A stretch of 21,339 nucleotides of DNA, from positions 1 to 21,339 of the IMG/VR virus record IMGVR_UViG_3300036846_000664. The stretch is one strand, 5' to 3'. The notes beneath the pieces are model-generated. The model ran no database searches and was not told the DNA's origin. It saw only the letters and a program-made list of their open reading frames with translations. Below, piece by piece: positions 7,437 to 14,860 of this stretch; position 1 is the stretch's first letter; the number at the start of each line of letters is the position of its first letter. This stretch comes from a virus. Both the position numbers and the translations under genes were made by a program.

Positions 7437-7856
7437 GTGGCCACGACCGAGACGGTCGACGTGGTCGGGCTCGCCGCCCTGGCGAGCGACGGCCGGCGCC
7501 TCTGTGCCAATGGTGGCGCGCTCGACGCCGCCCTCAGCCAAGCCGGGCGCACCGTGCTCGAGCCGGTCGCCGCCCAGACGCGCTCGGCCTATCCGAACGT
7601 CAGCGGCACGCTGGCCGGCTCGGTCACCGTGACGACGTCGCGCTCGGGTGCCGCGGTACGGGTCGAGGCCATCTACGCCGGGCCGGTCGACTTCGGTGGC
7701 TGGCCGCCGGGGCGCACCTACGTCGGGAGCGGGCGCTACCTGTTCCCCGCGGCCGAAAGCATTGACGCGTCGGGCCCTGAGGCCTACGCCGCCGCCACCC
7801 AGCGTGCCCTCGACGGCTTCGCCTGGACGAATAGCGGGGGCAGCGCGCATGACTGA
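7437..7856 (+). CDS. HK97 gp10-like minor tail / neck protein
   Basis: The GTG start follows the previous stop codon directly. The 139-residue product contains the segment PVDFGGWPPGRTYVGSGRYLFPAAES, typical of the gp10-like family, with an N-terminal helical part (LASDGRRLCANGGALDAALSQAGRTVLEPVAAQTRSAYP). In related phages this protein acts at the head-tail joint or tail completion. It usually lies before the major tail protein; here it lies after it, which is a modest departure from the common order. The last codons overlap the start of the chaperone gene by 8 bases. Confidence 0.65.
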   Translation: MATTETVDVVGLAALASDGRRLCANGGALDAALSQAGRTVLEPVAAQTRSAYPNVSGTLAGSVTVTTSRSGAAVRVEAIYAGPVDFGGWPPGRTYVGSGRYLFPAAESIDASGPEAYAAATQRALDGFAWTNSGGSAHD

Positions 7857-8163
7857 TCCCTTCGTCGCCGACGAGCCGCTGCCCGAGGTGGTCTCGGTGA
7901 CCCAGGCCTTCAGTGCCCGCCTGCCCTCCCAGCGCGTCCTCGACCTCGTGACGAAAATAGAGGGCATCGACTTCGCCGCCTTGGCGACGACCTCGCCCTT
8001 CCGCCTCGTCGCCTTCCGGGCCTTGCTGCGTGACTACTCCGAGCGCGACCCCACGTCGCTGTGGCTGCACGCCTACGGCGTCGAGGTCGAGGTCGAGGAC
8101 GTAAACCCTACGAACGGCAGCTCGCCGACGCCCGGGCCCATTTCTGCCGCTATTGGCGAATGA
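7849..8163 (+). CDS. Tail assembly chaperone, short (unshifted) product
   Basis: A 104-residue acidic protein starts at an ATG that overlaps the preceding gene and lies just before the tape measure region, where siphoviruses encode the gpG-type chaperone. Helical segments PSQRVLDLVTKIEGIDFAAL and PFRLVAFRALLRDYSERDP are followed by a repeated GTCGAG tract (VEVEVED) and then the slippery site. After the slippery site the unshifted frame adds only a Pro/Ser-rich end of about 17 residues. Role and family are inferred from location and from the frameshift arrangement. Confidence 0.8.
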   Translation: MTDPFVADEPLPEVVSVTQAFSARLPSQRVLDLVTKIEGIDFAALATTSPFRLVAFRALLRDYSERDPTSLWLHAYGVEVEVEDVNPTNGSSPTPGPISAAIGE

Positions 8164-8267
8164 CACCGGGCCAGATCGACGAGCTCGACGACGAGGACTT
8201 CGCCGCCATGGTGCGACTGATGCAGGCCGAGGCCGAGGAGATCGCCCGAGCGAATAGGAAGCGCTAA
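7849..8267 (+). CDS. Tail assembly chaperone, frameshifted (gpG-T type) product
   Basis: Reading 7849-8109 in the first frame and 8109-8267 in the -1 frame gives a fusion of 139 residues. The added part is YERQLADARAHFCRYWRMTP followed by GQIDELDDEDFAAMVRLMQAEAEEIARANRKR, a helical charged segment of the kind seen as the T-domain of tail chaperones. It has no credible start codon or ribosome site of its own, and it ends directly before the ATG of the tape measure gene. Both facts support expression by frameshifting. Confidence 0.8.
8103..8109 (+). promoter_or_regulatory. Programmed -1 ribosomal frameshift heptamer
   Basis: The heptamer AAACCCT fits the X-XXY-YYZ rule exactly: codons AAC CCT in the upstream frame can re-pair as AAA CCC one base back. 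The next codon in the new frame is TAC, and that frame stays open to 8267 with chaperone-like helices. GC-rich hairpin-forming sequence follows, but no specific pseudoknot was modelled. This is the conserved siphovirus gpG/gpG-T strategy. Confidence 0.8.
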
Positions 8268-10304
8268 ATGACCTCCCCGTCGCTGATGGTCCGCATCCTG
8301 GGCGACGCCGCCGCCCTGGGGAGCACCTTCGGCGCGGTCGCTGAGAAGGGCAAGAGCGCCGCGGCGGGCATCCATAGCGCCTTCTCGGGCATGCTCGGCA
8401 CGCTGAACAGCACCGGGGTGCTCGGGCCCTTCGGCGCCGCTCTCCAGACGGCCGACCAGTCCCTCCAGCAGATGGAAGGGCACGCCAAGAGCACCAGCGA
8501 CAAGATGATCGGGCTCGGCGGCGCCTCGGCCGGCGTCGGGCTCGCCCTCTCCGCTCTCGGGTCCAAGGACCAGGCGGCGCACCAGCAGCTCCAGGCCTCG
8601 ATTGCCGCCACCGGGCACTCTTACGACCAGTTCGCCACCAAGATCGACGCCGCCGTCGGGCACCAGGAGAAGTTCGGCCACACCGCGGACGAGACGGACA
8701 ACGCCCTCCAGAGCCTGACCCAGGCCACCCATAACCCGACCGAGGCCCTCAAACTGCTCAACACGGCGTCTGACCTCGCCGCGGCCAAGCATGAGAGCCT
8801 CGAGGCCGCCGCCACTTCGCTCGGCAAGGCCTACAACGGCAGCGGTCGGGCGCTCAAGGACTTCGGCATCACCGTCAGCGCCACGGGCTCGGCGCAAAAA
8901 GAGCTCGAGAAGGCGACCACCGGGGCGCAGAAGGCTGACGACACCCTGGCCACCTCGAAGCGGGCTTTAGCCGAGCTCGAGGCCGAGGACGCCTCGAAGA
9001 AGTCACTGACCACCGTGGAGGCCATGAAGCTCCAGGACGCCCAGAACAAGGTGGCGACCGCCACGCTGAGCGCCAAGGGCGCCCACGAGCAGCTCAACCA
9101 GGCGCAAAAGGACGTCGCCAGCGGCACGAGCGCGAACACCAAGGCGCTCGACGAACTCAGTGGCAAGTTGAAGGGGCAGGCGTCCGCGGCGACTGACACC
9201 TTCAAGGGGCGTATGGACGCGCTGAAGGCCACCGTTCAGGACCACATTTCGCTGTTCGGGCAAAAGTACGGGAAGGCCATCTCGACCGCCGGGCTCGCCA
9301 TGGCCGGGCTCGGCTCGGTTATGAAGGGCGCCGAGGGGGCGACCAAGGCCCTCAAGGACTCCCAGGTCATCCAGAGCGCGGCGACCAAGACGGCGACGGC
9401 CATCCAGTGGCTCTTCAACGCCGCCATGGATGCCAACGTGATCGTGATCGTGGTGCTGGCCATCGTGGCGCTGATCGCCATCGTGATCTTGCTCTACACG
9501 CATTTCAAGATCGTGCGCGACGTCATCGACGACGTGTGGCAGTTCATGAAAAAGGCGTGGGCCGACATCTTGAGCATCATCTCGGGCGTCTTCAATTGGA
9601 TCAAGGACAACTGGCCCTTGCTGCTGGCCATTCTGCTCGGCCCGTTTGCCCTCGCCGTGCTCTTGATCGTCGAGAACTGGCACACCATTCTCAAGTTCTT
9701 CGAGGACCTGCCGGGCAACATCTTGCAGGCCCTCGGCAATCTCGCCGGGTTGCTCCTCGGCGTCGGTATGGACATCATCCACGGCCTCGAAGCGGGCCTG
9801 AAATGGGTGTGGGACAACGAGGTCACCGGCTGGCTCGACATCGGCTCCAAGATCAAGAGCATCATCGGCACCCTGGGCGCGCTGCTCTTCGACGTGGGCA
9901 AGTCCATCATCAAAGGCTTGCTCGACGGCATGAAGAACGCCTGGACCGACGTCACCGGCTGGATGGGCGACATGGGCAGCAAAATCAAGGGTTTCATCAC
10001 CAACCCGCTCTCCATCTTCAGCCCGTCGAAGGTCATGGCCGAGGTGGGCCAGAACATCATGGCCGGGCTCGGCCTCGGCCTGCAGTCGGGTTTCGGCCAG
10101 CACGTGGTGCCCGCACTGGCCCAGACCGTCGACACGCTGCTCGCCCCGACGTCGGGCTCGAGCGGTACGAGCGGCGCGCTCGCCGTGCCCCAGGGGCGCA
10201 GCGGCCCGGCCGTGGTCGTGCACCACCAGACCTTCAACAGTGGCGTGGACGTCGATGCGTTCATGCAGAAGGCGGCGTGGCATATGCGGACGCGGCGGCC
10301 CTGA
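8268..10304 (+). CDS. Tape measure protein
   Basis: This is the longest gene (678 aa). Its length sets the tail length. It is mostly helical and Ala/Gly/Lys-rich. There is a coiled-coil-like segment around residues 220-300 (QKELEKATTGAQKADDTLAT, KRALAELEAEDASKK) and two strongly hydrophobic stretches at about 389-411 (VIVIVVLAIVALIAIVILLY) and 448-471 (WPLLLAILLGPFALAVLLIV). A C-terminal part carries GSKIKSIIG, PSKVMAEVGQNIMAGLGLG and a basic end. Repeated phage motifs of the type 'W..I...I...F.W' lie between the membrane segments. No lysozyme or peptidase domain is visible. The size predicts a short siphovirus tail of roughly 100 nm. Confidence 0.93.
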   Translation: MTSPSLMVRILGDAAALGSTFGAVAEKGKSAAAGIHSAFSGMLGTLNSTGVLGPFGAALQTADQSLQQMEGHAKSTSDKMIGLGGASAGVGLALSALGSKDQAAHQQLQASIAATGHSYDQFATKIDAAVGHQEKFGHTADETDNALQSLTQATHNPTEALKLLNTASDLAAAKHESLEAAATSLGKAYNGSGRALKDFGITVSATGSAQKELEKATTGAQKADDTLATSKRALAELEAEDASKKSLTTVEAMKLQDAQNKVATATLSAKGAHEQLNQAQKDVASGTSANTKALDELSGKLKGQASAATDTFKGRMDALKATVQDHISLFGQKYGKAISTAGLAMAGLGSVMKGAEGATKALKDSQVIQSAATKTATAIQWLFNAAMDANVIVIVVLAIVALIAIVILLYTHFKIVRDVIDDVWQFMKKAWADILSIISGVFNWIKDNWPLLLAILLGPFALAVLLIVENWHTILKFFEDLPGNILQALGNLAGLLLGVGMDIIHGLEAGLKWVWDNEVTGWLDIGSKIKSIIGTLGALLFDVGKSIIKGLLDGMKNAWTDVTGWMGDMGSKIKGFITNPLSIFSPSKVMAEVGQNIMAGLGLGLQSGFGQHVVPALAQTVDTLLAPTSGSSGTSGALAVPQGRSGPAVVVHHQTFNSGVDVDAFMQKAAWHMRTRRP

Positions 10305-11212
10305 TGACGACGTGCAACCGCAAAGCCTGGCTCGTGCTCGGCTCGCAGACGCTGCTGCTCGAGGACCCGTCCAAAGGCTACTTCTGCACGAACCTCGACC
10401 TCGGGGCGCCTGACGTGCGGGCAGTGATGAACCCCAACCCCGACCGGCACGGGCTGACCGACCGCTCAGCGTTCATGGGCGGGCGCGTCATCGAGGCCGA
10501 CGTGACCGCGGTGACGGGCGCCGGGGCGCGCATCGACGCAGTGGCGGCAAGCTTCGCCCCGTACATGGACCCGAGCGTGCGACCACAGCTGCACTACGTG
10601 CTCGACCGACCCGGCTTGCCTGAGCGCGTGCTCACGCTGCGGGCGATCGCGTATGACTCAAAGATCGACGCCCCCGGCCAGCGCGACGTGATCATGCAGT
10701 GGGAAGCGCCTGACCCGATAGCGAAAGATGCGAACGTGCAGAGTGCGTTCAGCTACGCCGGTTCGGGGCTCGCAGGTCGCGTGTACAACCTCGTCTATGC
10801 CCGCGCCTACCCGACCGGCACGCAAGCAGCGACGAGTGCGACGCTGCAGCAGAACCCAGGCGACGTGACCGTCCGACCGTTCCTGCGCATCTACGGTCCG
10901 ATCACTGCGCCGAACGTGAGCGGCACTGTGTACACGTCGGTCGGCTCTGGCGCGAACTATGCGCTCACGTTCGCGTCGTCGTTTCGCATCGACGCCGGCC
11001 ATTGGGTTGACGTCGACAGCGAACGGCGCACGATCCATTACGACAGCGACCCTGCGCAGAGTGCGCTCGCTGCTGTGCGCTGGGACCTCCCGAGCGTCGG
11101 CTGGCTGTACCTGCCGCCCAGCCCCGGCAGTGCGCAGCTGACGCTGAGCGGCAGCTCGACGAGCGCAATCACGCAAGCCCAGCTCACGTGGCAAGACGGG
11201 TATCTGACGTGA
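10304..11212 (+). CDS. Distal tail (Dit-like) minor tail protein
   Basis: A 302-residue protein starts at an ATG overlapping the tape measure stop (TGATG). The N-terminal half (YFCTNLDLGAPDVRAVMNPNPDR, FMGGRVIEADVTAV, FAPYMDPSVRPQLHYVLDRPG) and the strand-rich C-terminal half (PFLRIYGPITAPNVSG, SFRIDAGHWVDVDSERRTIHYD, GWLYLPPSPGSAQLTLSG) follow the usual plan of the baseplate hub protein after the tape measure in actinophages. It would form the ring at the tail tip. Codon choice changes early in this gene from GCC-dominated to mixed GCG/GCA/GCT for Ala. Confidence 0.8.
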   Translation: MTTCNRKAWLVLGSQTLLLEDPSKGYFCTNLDLGAPDVRAVMNPNPDRHGLTDRSAFMGGRVIEADVTAVTGAGARIDAVAASFAPYMDPSVRPQLHYVLDRPGLPERVLTLRAIAYDSKIDAPGQRDVIMQWEAPDPIAKDANVQSAFSYAGSGLAGRVYNLVYARAYPTGTQAATSATLQQNPGDVTVRPFLRIYGPITAPNVSGTVYTSVGSGANYALTFASSFRIDAGHWVDVDSERRTIHYDSDPAQSALAAVRWDLPSVGWLYLPPSPGSAQLTLSGSSTSAITQAQLTWQDGYLT

Positions 11213-12711
11213 CAGCGAGACTGACCGCAGTGACCCCGAACACCGGCTCGATCGCGGGCGGGACGCACGTGCGCGGTATCGGCACAGGCTTTCAAAGCGT
11301 CACCATCACGAGTATCACGCTCGGCGGCGTGCCCGTCCCGTGGTTCGCTGTGATCGACGACGCCACGCTCGCCATGATCACGCCGCAGAGCGACGCTCTC
11401 GGCCCTGCTACTGCGATCATCTACTCAGGCGGGTCGGGCACGAGCGCGGCAGGTGTGTTCAGCTATGTCTCACCGGGCGGTGGCGTGCCGATGCCTGATC
11501 GCGGGCGCTGGCGCTTGGCGCTTCACCAGCGCGTGTTCAGTGACACACCCGGCTCGACGCTCATTGCTGATCTCTTTGACGCACGCGGCAGACAGCTGAC
11601 GCAAGCATGGGACAGCCCTGCAGAGCTGACGTTCACCCTCGACGGGGAGACGACGTCAGCGCAGCTCGTCAGCGAGCTGACGACTGACGTGCGCGCCTAT
11701 CGCTGGGACGAGCAGAGCGGCAACGACGTCGAGATGTTTCGCGGCATCGTCGATCACTCAGAAGATCAGCTCTCAGAGGACAGCGCTGTCGTCACGTTCA
11801 CGTGTCACGACTACGCCGCGATGCTCTCTCGGCGCATCTTGACGTCGACGCTCAGTGTCACTCAATCTGAGCAAGACAACCTCGCGATCTCGCTCGCCAA
11901 CACCGCCAAGACGGCGCCGTTCACACCCGGCAGCTACCTGCCGGTCTGGCCGAAACTTGTGAATCCGGACGGGACGATACGCAGCGCCAACAGCGGCCAG
12001 CTGCGGGACCGCACGTATCTCGGGCAGACGAACATCGGCACTGCGCTCGACGAGCTGGCGAAAGTCATCAGCGGCTTTGACTACGACGTCGTGCCGCAGC
12101 AGTTCGCCAATATCAACCTCGCCCCGCAGAGCGACACGTCGATCCTGCGCATCTTCTACCCGATGCAAGGGGTGACGCGCACTGACATGGCGCTCGTCTA
12201 CGGGGCGAACGTCGCTGCGCTCACGCGCACAGTCTCGTCTGACACGTATGGGAACTACTGGCGCGTGCTCGGCAACAACCAGTCGAGCAACGCTGCCGAC
12301 CCGCAGTGGTCCTCAGTCGCGTCGAACAGCGACGCGAACAACGTGACAGTGAATCCGATCGGGACGTGGATGAGCGGCGACAACGCAGCTGACGTGACGA
12401 TCCAGTCGACGCTCGATCAGCAAGCGCTCGGCGATCTCAATCTGTCGGGTCTGCTCGTGCCGACATACACGCTCACGCTCGCGCCCGGCGCCTATCGCTA
12501 CGGCTACCCGAAGATGGGCGACACCGTCCCGCTCGTCGTCGAGAAAGGGCGGCTCAACGTGAACACGACGCTGCGTGTGATGGGGATCACGTACGCGATC
12601 GGCGAGGACGGCGACGAGGACGTCTCGCTCGTGCTCGGTCGCTCACCGCTCTCGCTGTACAACCTCGTCACTGCAGGCTCAGCAGACATCAACGCATTGA
12701 CAAGGAGGTAG
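11209..12711 (+). CDS. Tail hub protein with N-terminal IPT/TIG domain
   Basis: A 500-residue protein starts at GTG 11209 in a GTGA overlap. Residues 3-90 read as an IPT/TIG Ig-like domain: LTAVTPNTGSIAGGTHVRGIGTGF, then VPWFAVIDDATLAMITP, and the closing AGVFSYVSP. The rest resembles siphovirus tail-associated/hub proteins: DRGRWRLALHQRVFSDTPGS, QLVSELTTDVRAYRWDEQ, FTCHDYAAMLSRRIL, a central KVISGFDYDVVPQ and a final APGAYRYGYPKMGDTVPLVV strand-rich block. TIG domains occur in many phage tail proteins and can bind polysaccharide, but a position at the very N-terminus of a hub protein is less common. No peptidase motif was found. Confidence 0.75.
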   Translation: MTARLTAVTPNTGSIAGGTHVRGIGTGFQSVTITSITLGGVPVPWFAVIDDATLAMITPQSDALGPATAIIYSGGSGTSAAGVFSYVSPGGGVPMPDRGRWRLALHQRVFSDTPGSTLIADLFDARGRQLTQAWDSPAELTFTLDGETTSAQLVSELTTDVRAYRWDEQSGNDVEMFRGIVDHSEDQLSEDSAVVTFTCHDYAAMLSRRILTSTLSVTQSEQDNLAISLANTAKTAPFTPGSYLPVWPKLVNPDGTIRSANSGQLRDRTYLGQTNIGTALDELAKVISGFDYDVVPQQFANINLAPQSDTSILRIFYPMQGVTRTDMALVYGANVAALTRTVSSDTYGNYWRVLGNNQSSNAADPQWSSVASNSDANNVTVNPIGTWMSGDNAADVTIQSTLDQQALGDLNLSGLLVPTYTLTLAPGAYRYGYPKMGDTVPLVVEKGRLNVNTTLRVMGITYAIGEDGDEDVSLVLGRSPLSLYNLVTAGSADINALTRR

Positions 12712-12715
12712 GACT

Positions 12716-13540
12716 ATGGCTCATTTCGGACCGCTTTGGCTGCAGCAAGGCAGCTACTCGGCTGGCTCTGACCGGCGGCTGATCGGAGCGCTCTGGCCGA
12801 GCGGCGGTGTCACCGGCATGGCGGTCTCCCCCGGTGGCTCGGGCATGAGTCTCGCTGTCGCTCCCGGCAGCTGCGCAGTGCCGACACCGAACAACACCGG
12901 CTCGACGCTCTGTGCGACCGACGCTGTCGACAACAGCGCAAGCTGCCCAGCAGCGCCAGCGAGCGGACTGAACCGCTACGACGTCGTGACAGTGCTCCCG
13001 CGTGGGAACGATCTCGACGGCGGGGCGAACAACGACTGGATACTGAACGTGATCAGCGGGACTGCAGTCGCGTCACCGACTGTGCCTGCCGTACCGGCAG
13101 GGCAGCTCGCGCTCGCACAGATCTACGTGCCGGGCGGCTCCGCGAGCGTGAGCGCGGGCAACATCACCGACCTGCGCGTCTCACCGCTCGCCGTGCCGAT
13201 GGGCGCCATCCACTATGTGGGCAACCCGGGTGAGCCGCCGTTCCAAAATGGCTTTGCCAACATCGGGGGCGGAACAGGTCCGGCGCGGTTCTGTCTGCAA
13301 GGGACCCGCGTCATGGTTGAGGGCGGCATTACAGGTGGTCCGACCAGCGGCAGCGCCACAATCTTTACGCTGCCGGTCGGTTACCGCCCCACTGCGACCC
13401 ACAACTTCTGGGTGCGTACAGCGTCGGCCGACGTGGGCCTGACGGTGAGCATCTCCCCTACCGGGGCCGTCGCATTCACCGCCACCGCCAGCACGTCACA
13501 GTTCGTTTCGCTGGACTCACTCAACTTCGACATTCGATGA
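12716..13540 (+). CDS. Minor tail / receptor-binding tip protein
   Basis: A 274-residue protein with a strong AAGGAGG before the ATG. The N-terminal 160 residues follow a plan found in actinophage tip proteins: LAVAPGSCAVPTPNNTGSTL, APASGLNRYDVVTVLPR, NDWILNVISGTAVASPTVPA and a closing ITDLRVSPLAVP. From about residue 162 a second domain begins with IHYVGNPGEPPFQNGFANIG and ends in strand-rich sequence, typical of a trimeric receptor-binding head. Codon bias changes near this junction (about 13190-13200), suggesting that the C-terminal domain came from another source. It would recognise the host surface. Confidence 0.75.
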   Translation: MAHFGPLWLQQGSYSAGSDRRLIGALWPSGGVTGMAVSPGGSGMSLAVAPGSCAVPTPNNTGSTLCATDAVDNSASCPAAPASGLNRYDVVTVLPRGNDLDGGANNDWILNVISGTAVASPTVPAVPAGQLALAQIYVPGGSASVSAGNITDLRVSPLAVPMGAIHYVGNPGEPPFQNGFANIGGGTGPARFCLQGTRVMVEGGITGGPTSGSATIFTLPVGYRPTATHNFWVRTASADVGLTVSISPTGAVAFTATASTSQFVSLDSLNFDIR

Positions 13541-13581
13541 GACGTCGCCTGTCGCGTTCCAAAACGAAAGGAGCAACAACC

Positions 13582-13719
13582 ATGAGCGACACAACCGACC
13601 AGCCAGTACCCACGCCCGAAGAGCAGCCCGAGCGCCGGCTCCCGGACCCGACGCCAGAGCCCGAGACCGAGCCCGTCGAGGACTGGGCCCGAGAGGGTCG
13701 TCGTGACGCTCCGGCGTGA
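13582..13719 (+). CDS. Small Pro/Glu-rich protein
   Basis: A 45-residue protein starts at an ATG with AAAGGAG eight bases upstream, which selects it over an in-frame ATG at 13537 with no such site. It is almost entirely Pro, Glu, Asp, Thr and Arg (TPEEQPERRLPDPTPEPETE), so it is probably disordered. It lies between the tip protein and the endolysin and overlaps the endolysin start by 17 bases. It has no membrane segment and so is not a holin. Function unknown. Confidence 0.6.
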   Translation: MSDTTDQPVPTPEEQPERRLPDPTPEPETEPVEDWAREGRRDAPA

Positions 13720-14491
13720 CTGGATCGGCTCACCCAACTACTCCTCGAGGGCGAGTGGCGTGAGGCTGGTGGTCCTCCACACCGCCGAGGGTGCGCTGAC
13801 CTACCAGTCGCTCGGCAACTACTTCGCCTCGTCGAGCTCGGGCGTGAGCTCGCACGTCGGCATCGATGACACGCCCGGGGTCATCGGTGAGTACGTGCGC
13901 CGGGACCTCAAGGCCTGGACTCAGGGCAACGCCAACCCGTACTCGGTGGCGGCCGAGCTCTGCGCCTTCGCGGCCTGGACGGGGGAATGGGCCCAGCACC
14001 CGACCATGCTCGAGAACACGGCGGCGTGGGTCGCTGAGGAGTGCGCCGCCTTCAACATCCCGATCCGGCGCCTCTCGGCGGCCGAGGCTCAGGGCGGGGC
14101 GGCCGGGGTCTGCCAGCACGTCGACCTCGGGGCGGCCGGGGGCGGGCACTGGGACTGCGGGCCGGGCTTCCCCATGGAGCAGGTGATCGACATGGCGGCC
14201 GGCGGCGCAGCGCCGAGCTCGCCCGATGAAAGTGAGGCACGCAACATGGTCCTACTCGACGAGCGCAGCGGCGGCTACTGGGTCGCCTTCAGCGACGGGG
14301 CGGTGCACGCCTATGACGGGGCGCCGTTCCTCGGCGGCACCAATAACGACCGCTACAACGCCGGGCACAAACCCTGTGTCGGCATCGCGGGGCGCCTCGA
14401 GGCCGACGGCGGGTATTGCCTCGTGGTCGATTTCGGCAACCGAGACTGCCGGCGCTATGAGTTCCCTTACGACGGCTCGGCGCGGGTTTAG
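13703..14491 (+). CDS. Endolysin: N-acetylmuramoyl-L-alanine amidase with C-terminal wall domain
   Basis: This 262-residue lysin would cut the amide bond between muramic acid and the stem peptide. The Amidase_2/PGRP domain covers about residues 15-165. Likely zinc ligands are His26 (VVLHTAEG), His139 (VCQHVDL) and Cys152 (WDCGPGFP). After a short Ser/Pro linker, residues 183-262 form a second domain: GGYWVAFSDGAVHAYDGAPFLGG and ADGGYCLVVDFGNRDCRRYEF. This resembles one or two 'YWLVASDGGVFSFGDAPF' blades seen in repeats of actinobacterial, notably acidimicrobial, surface proteins, and so is probably wall-binding. GTG 13703 has GAGAGGG five bases upstream. There is no signal peptide, so export would need a holin. 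Confidence 0.88.
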   Translation: MTLRRDWIGSPNYSSRASGVRLVVLHTAEGALTYQSLGNYFASSSSGVSSHVGIDDTPGVIGEYVRRDLKAWTQGNANPYSVAAELCAFAAWTGEWAQHPTMLENTAAWVAEECAAFNIPIRRLSAAEAQGGAAGVCQHVDLGAAGGGHWDCGPGFPMEQVIDMAAGGAAPSSPDESEARNMVLLDERSGGYWVAFSDGAVHAYDGAPFLGGTNNDRYNAGHKPCVGIAGRLEADGGYCLVVDFGNRDCRRYEFPYDGSARV

Positions 14492-14526
14492 CCGAAGATT
14501 TCAGTAGAGATGCAACCCAGGTAGAC

Positions 14527-14541
14527 CACCTACATCCGGTG
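14527..14541. promoter_or_regulatory. Operator-like 15-mer, copy 1
   Basis: CACCTACATCCGGTG has CACC/GGTG ends in dyad symmetry around an asymmetric 7-base centre. Its exact reverse complement stands at 16182-16196, at the start of the HTH gene. In both places the sequence continues ATGCAC on the + strand. A neighbouring GGTAGACCACC (14521-14530 region) may be a further weak half-site pair. It could be a repressor operator or an outlying integrase/excisionase site. Confidence 0.5.
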
Positions 14542-14593
14542 ATGCACCTTCCGCGGCAGGTGATGGCCGCGCCGGAGGGGCGACGGATTACAC

Positions 14594-14621
14594 AAATGTG
14601 GTTTCGCGCACGCACACATTT
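14594..14621. terminator. Possible weak terminator hairpin
   Basis: AAATGTG (14594-14600) pairs with CACATTT (14615-14621) around 14 bases and is followed by only two or three further T/G bases. It lies about 100 bases after the endolysin stop and before the attP arms, a reasonable place to end late transcription. The short T-run makes a Rho-independent terminator doubtful. Confidence 0.3.
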
Positions 14622-14622
14622 T

Positions 14623-14860
14623 GGAGCCAACGAGGGCGCCAAACGTGGAGCCATCTATGGAGCCAACCGGGGCGCCTCACAGGGGTTCCGGGGGGTTCCA
14701 AGGGAGCCAGAATGAGCGCTCAGACCCTGGTGGATGGAGCCCTCAGCACTTTGCCAAGGTGAGGGTCGCGGGTTCGAATCCCGTCTTCCGCTCCAGGTCA
14801 GAGGGCATAAATCGCTTGGAGCTTGGAGCCATGGAGCCAAGGTGGGAGGCCATGGAGCCA
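14623..14860 (+). repeat. Array of GGAGCCA direct repeats (candidate integrase arm sites)
   Basis: Seven exact GGAGCCA copies, all in the same orientation, start at 14623, 14647, 14659, 14703, 14825, 14833 and 14854. Variants GGAGCCC (14736) and GGAGCTT (14818) lie between. Four exact copies are left of the tRNA core and three right of it. Most are preceded by T, giving a TGGAGCCA consensus. Clustered short repeats on both sides of a core, next to a tyrosine integrase gene, are how arm-type sites look in L5- and lambda-type attP. Confidence 0.7.
14751..14795 (+). other. attP core: 3' part of tRNA-Gly(GCC)
   Basis: The segment begins in an anticodon loop TTGCCAA (anticodon GCC), continues through the variable region and a T-arm (GCGGG-TTCGAAT-CCCGT) and ends with CTTCCGC, T73 and CCA. 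The U73 discriminator and GCC anticodon fit bacterial glycine tRNA. There is no D-arm or 5' acceptor strand upstream: the bases before the loop are only partly able to pair. It is therefore not a gene but the phage copy of a tRNA 3' end, which would rebuild the host tRNA on integration. Confidence 0.88.

Noticed and set aside
9003-10283. 426-residue minus-strand open frame opposite the tape measure gene
   Set aside because: His/Asp/Arg-rich shadow sequence without start signal or recognisable domain.
14723-14795. Complete tRNA gene
   Set aside because: Only the anticodon loop to the CCA end matches tRNA-Gly(GCC). There is no D-arm or 5' acceptor strand upstream.
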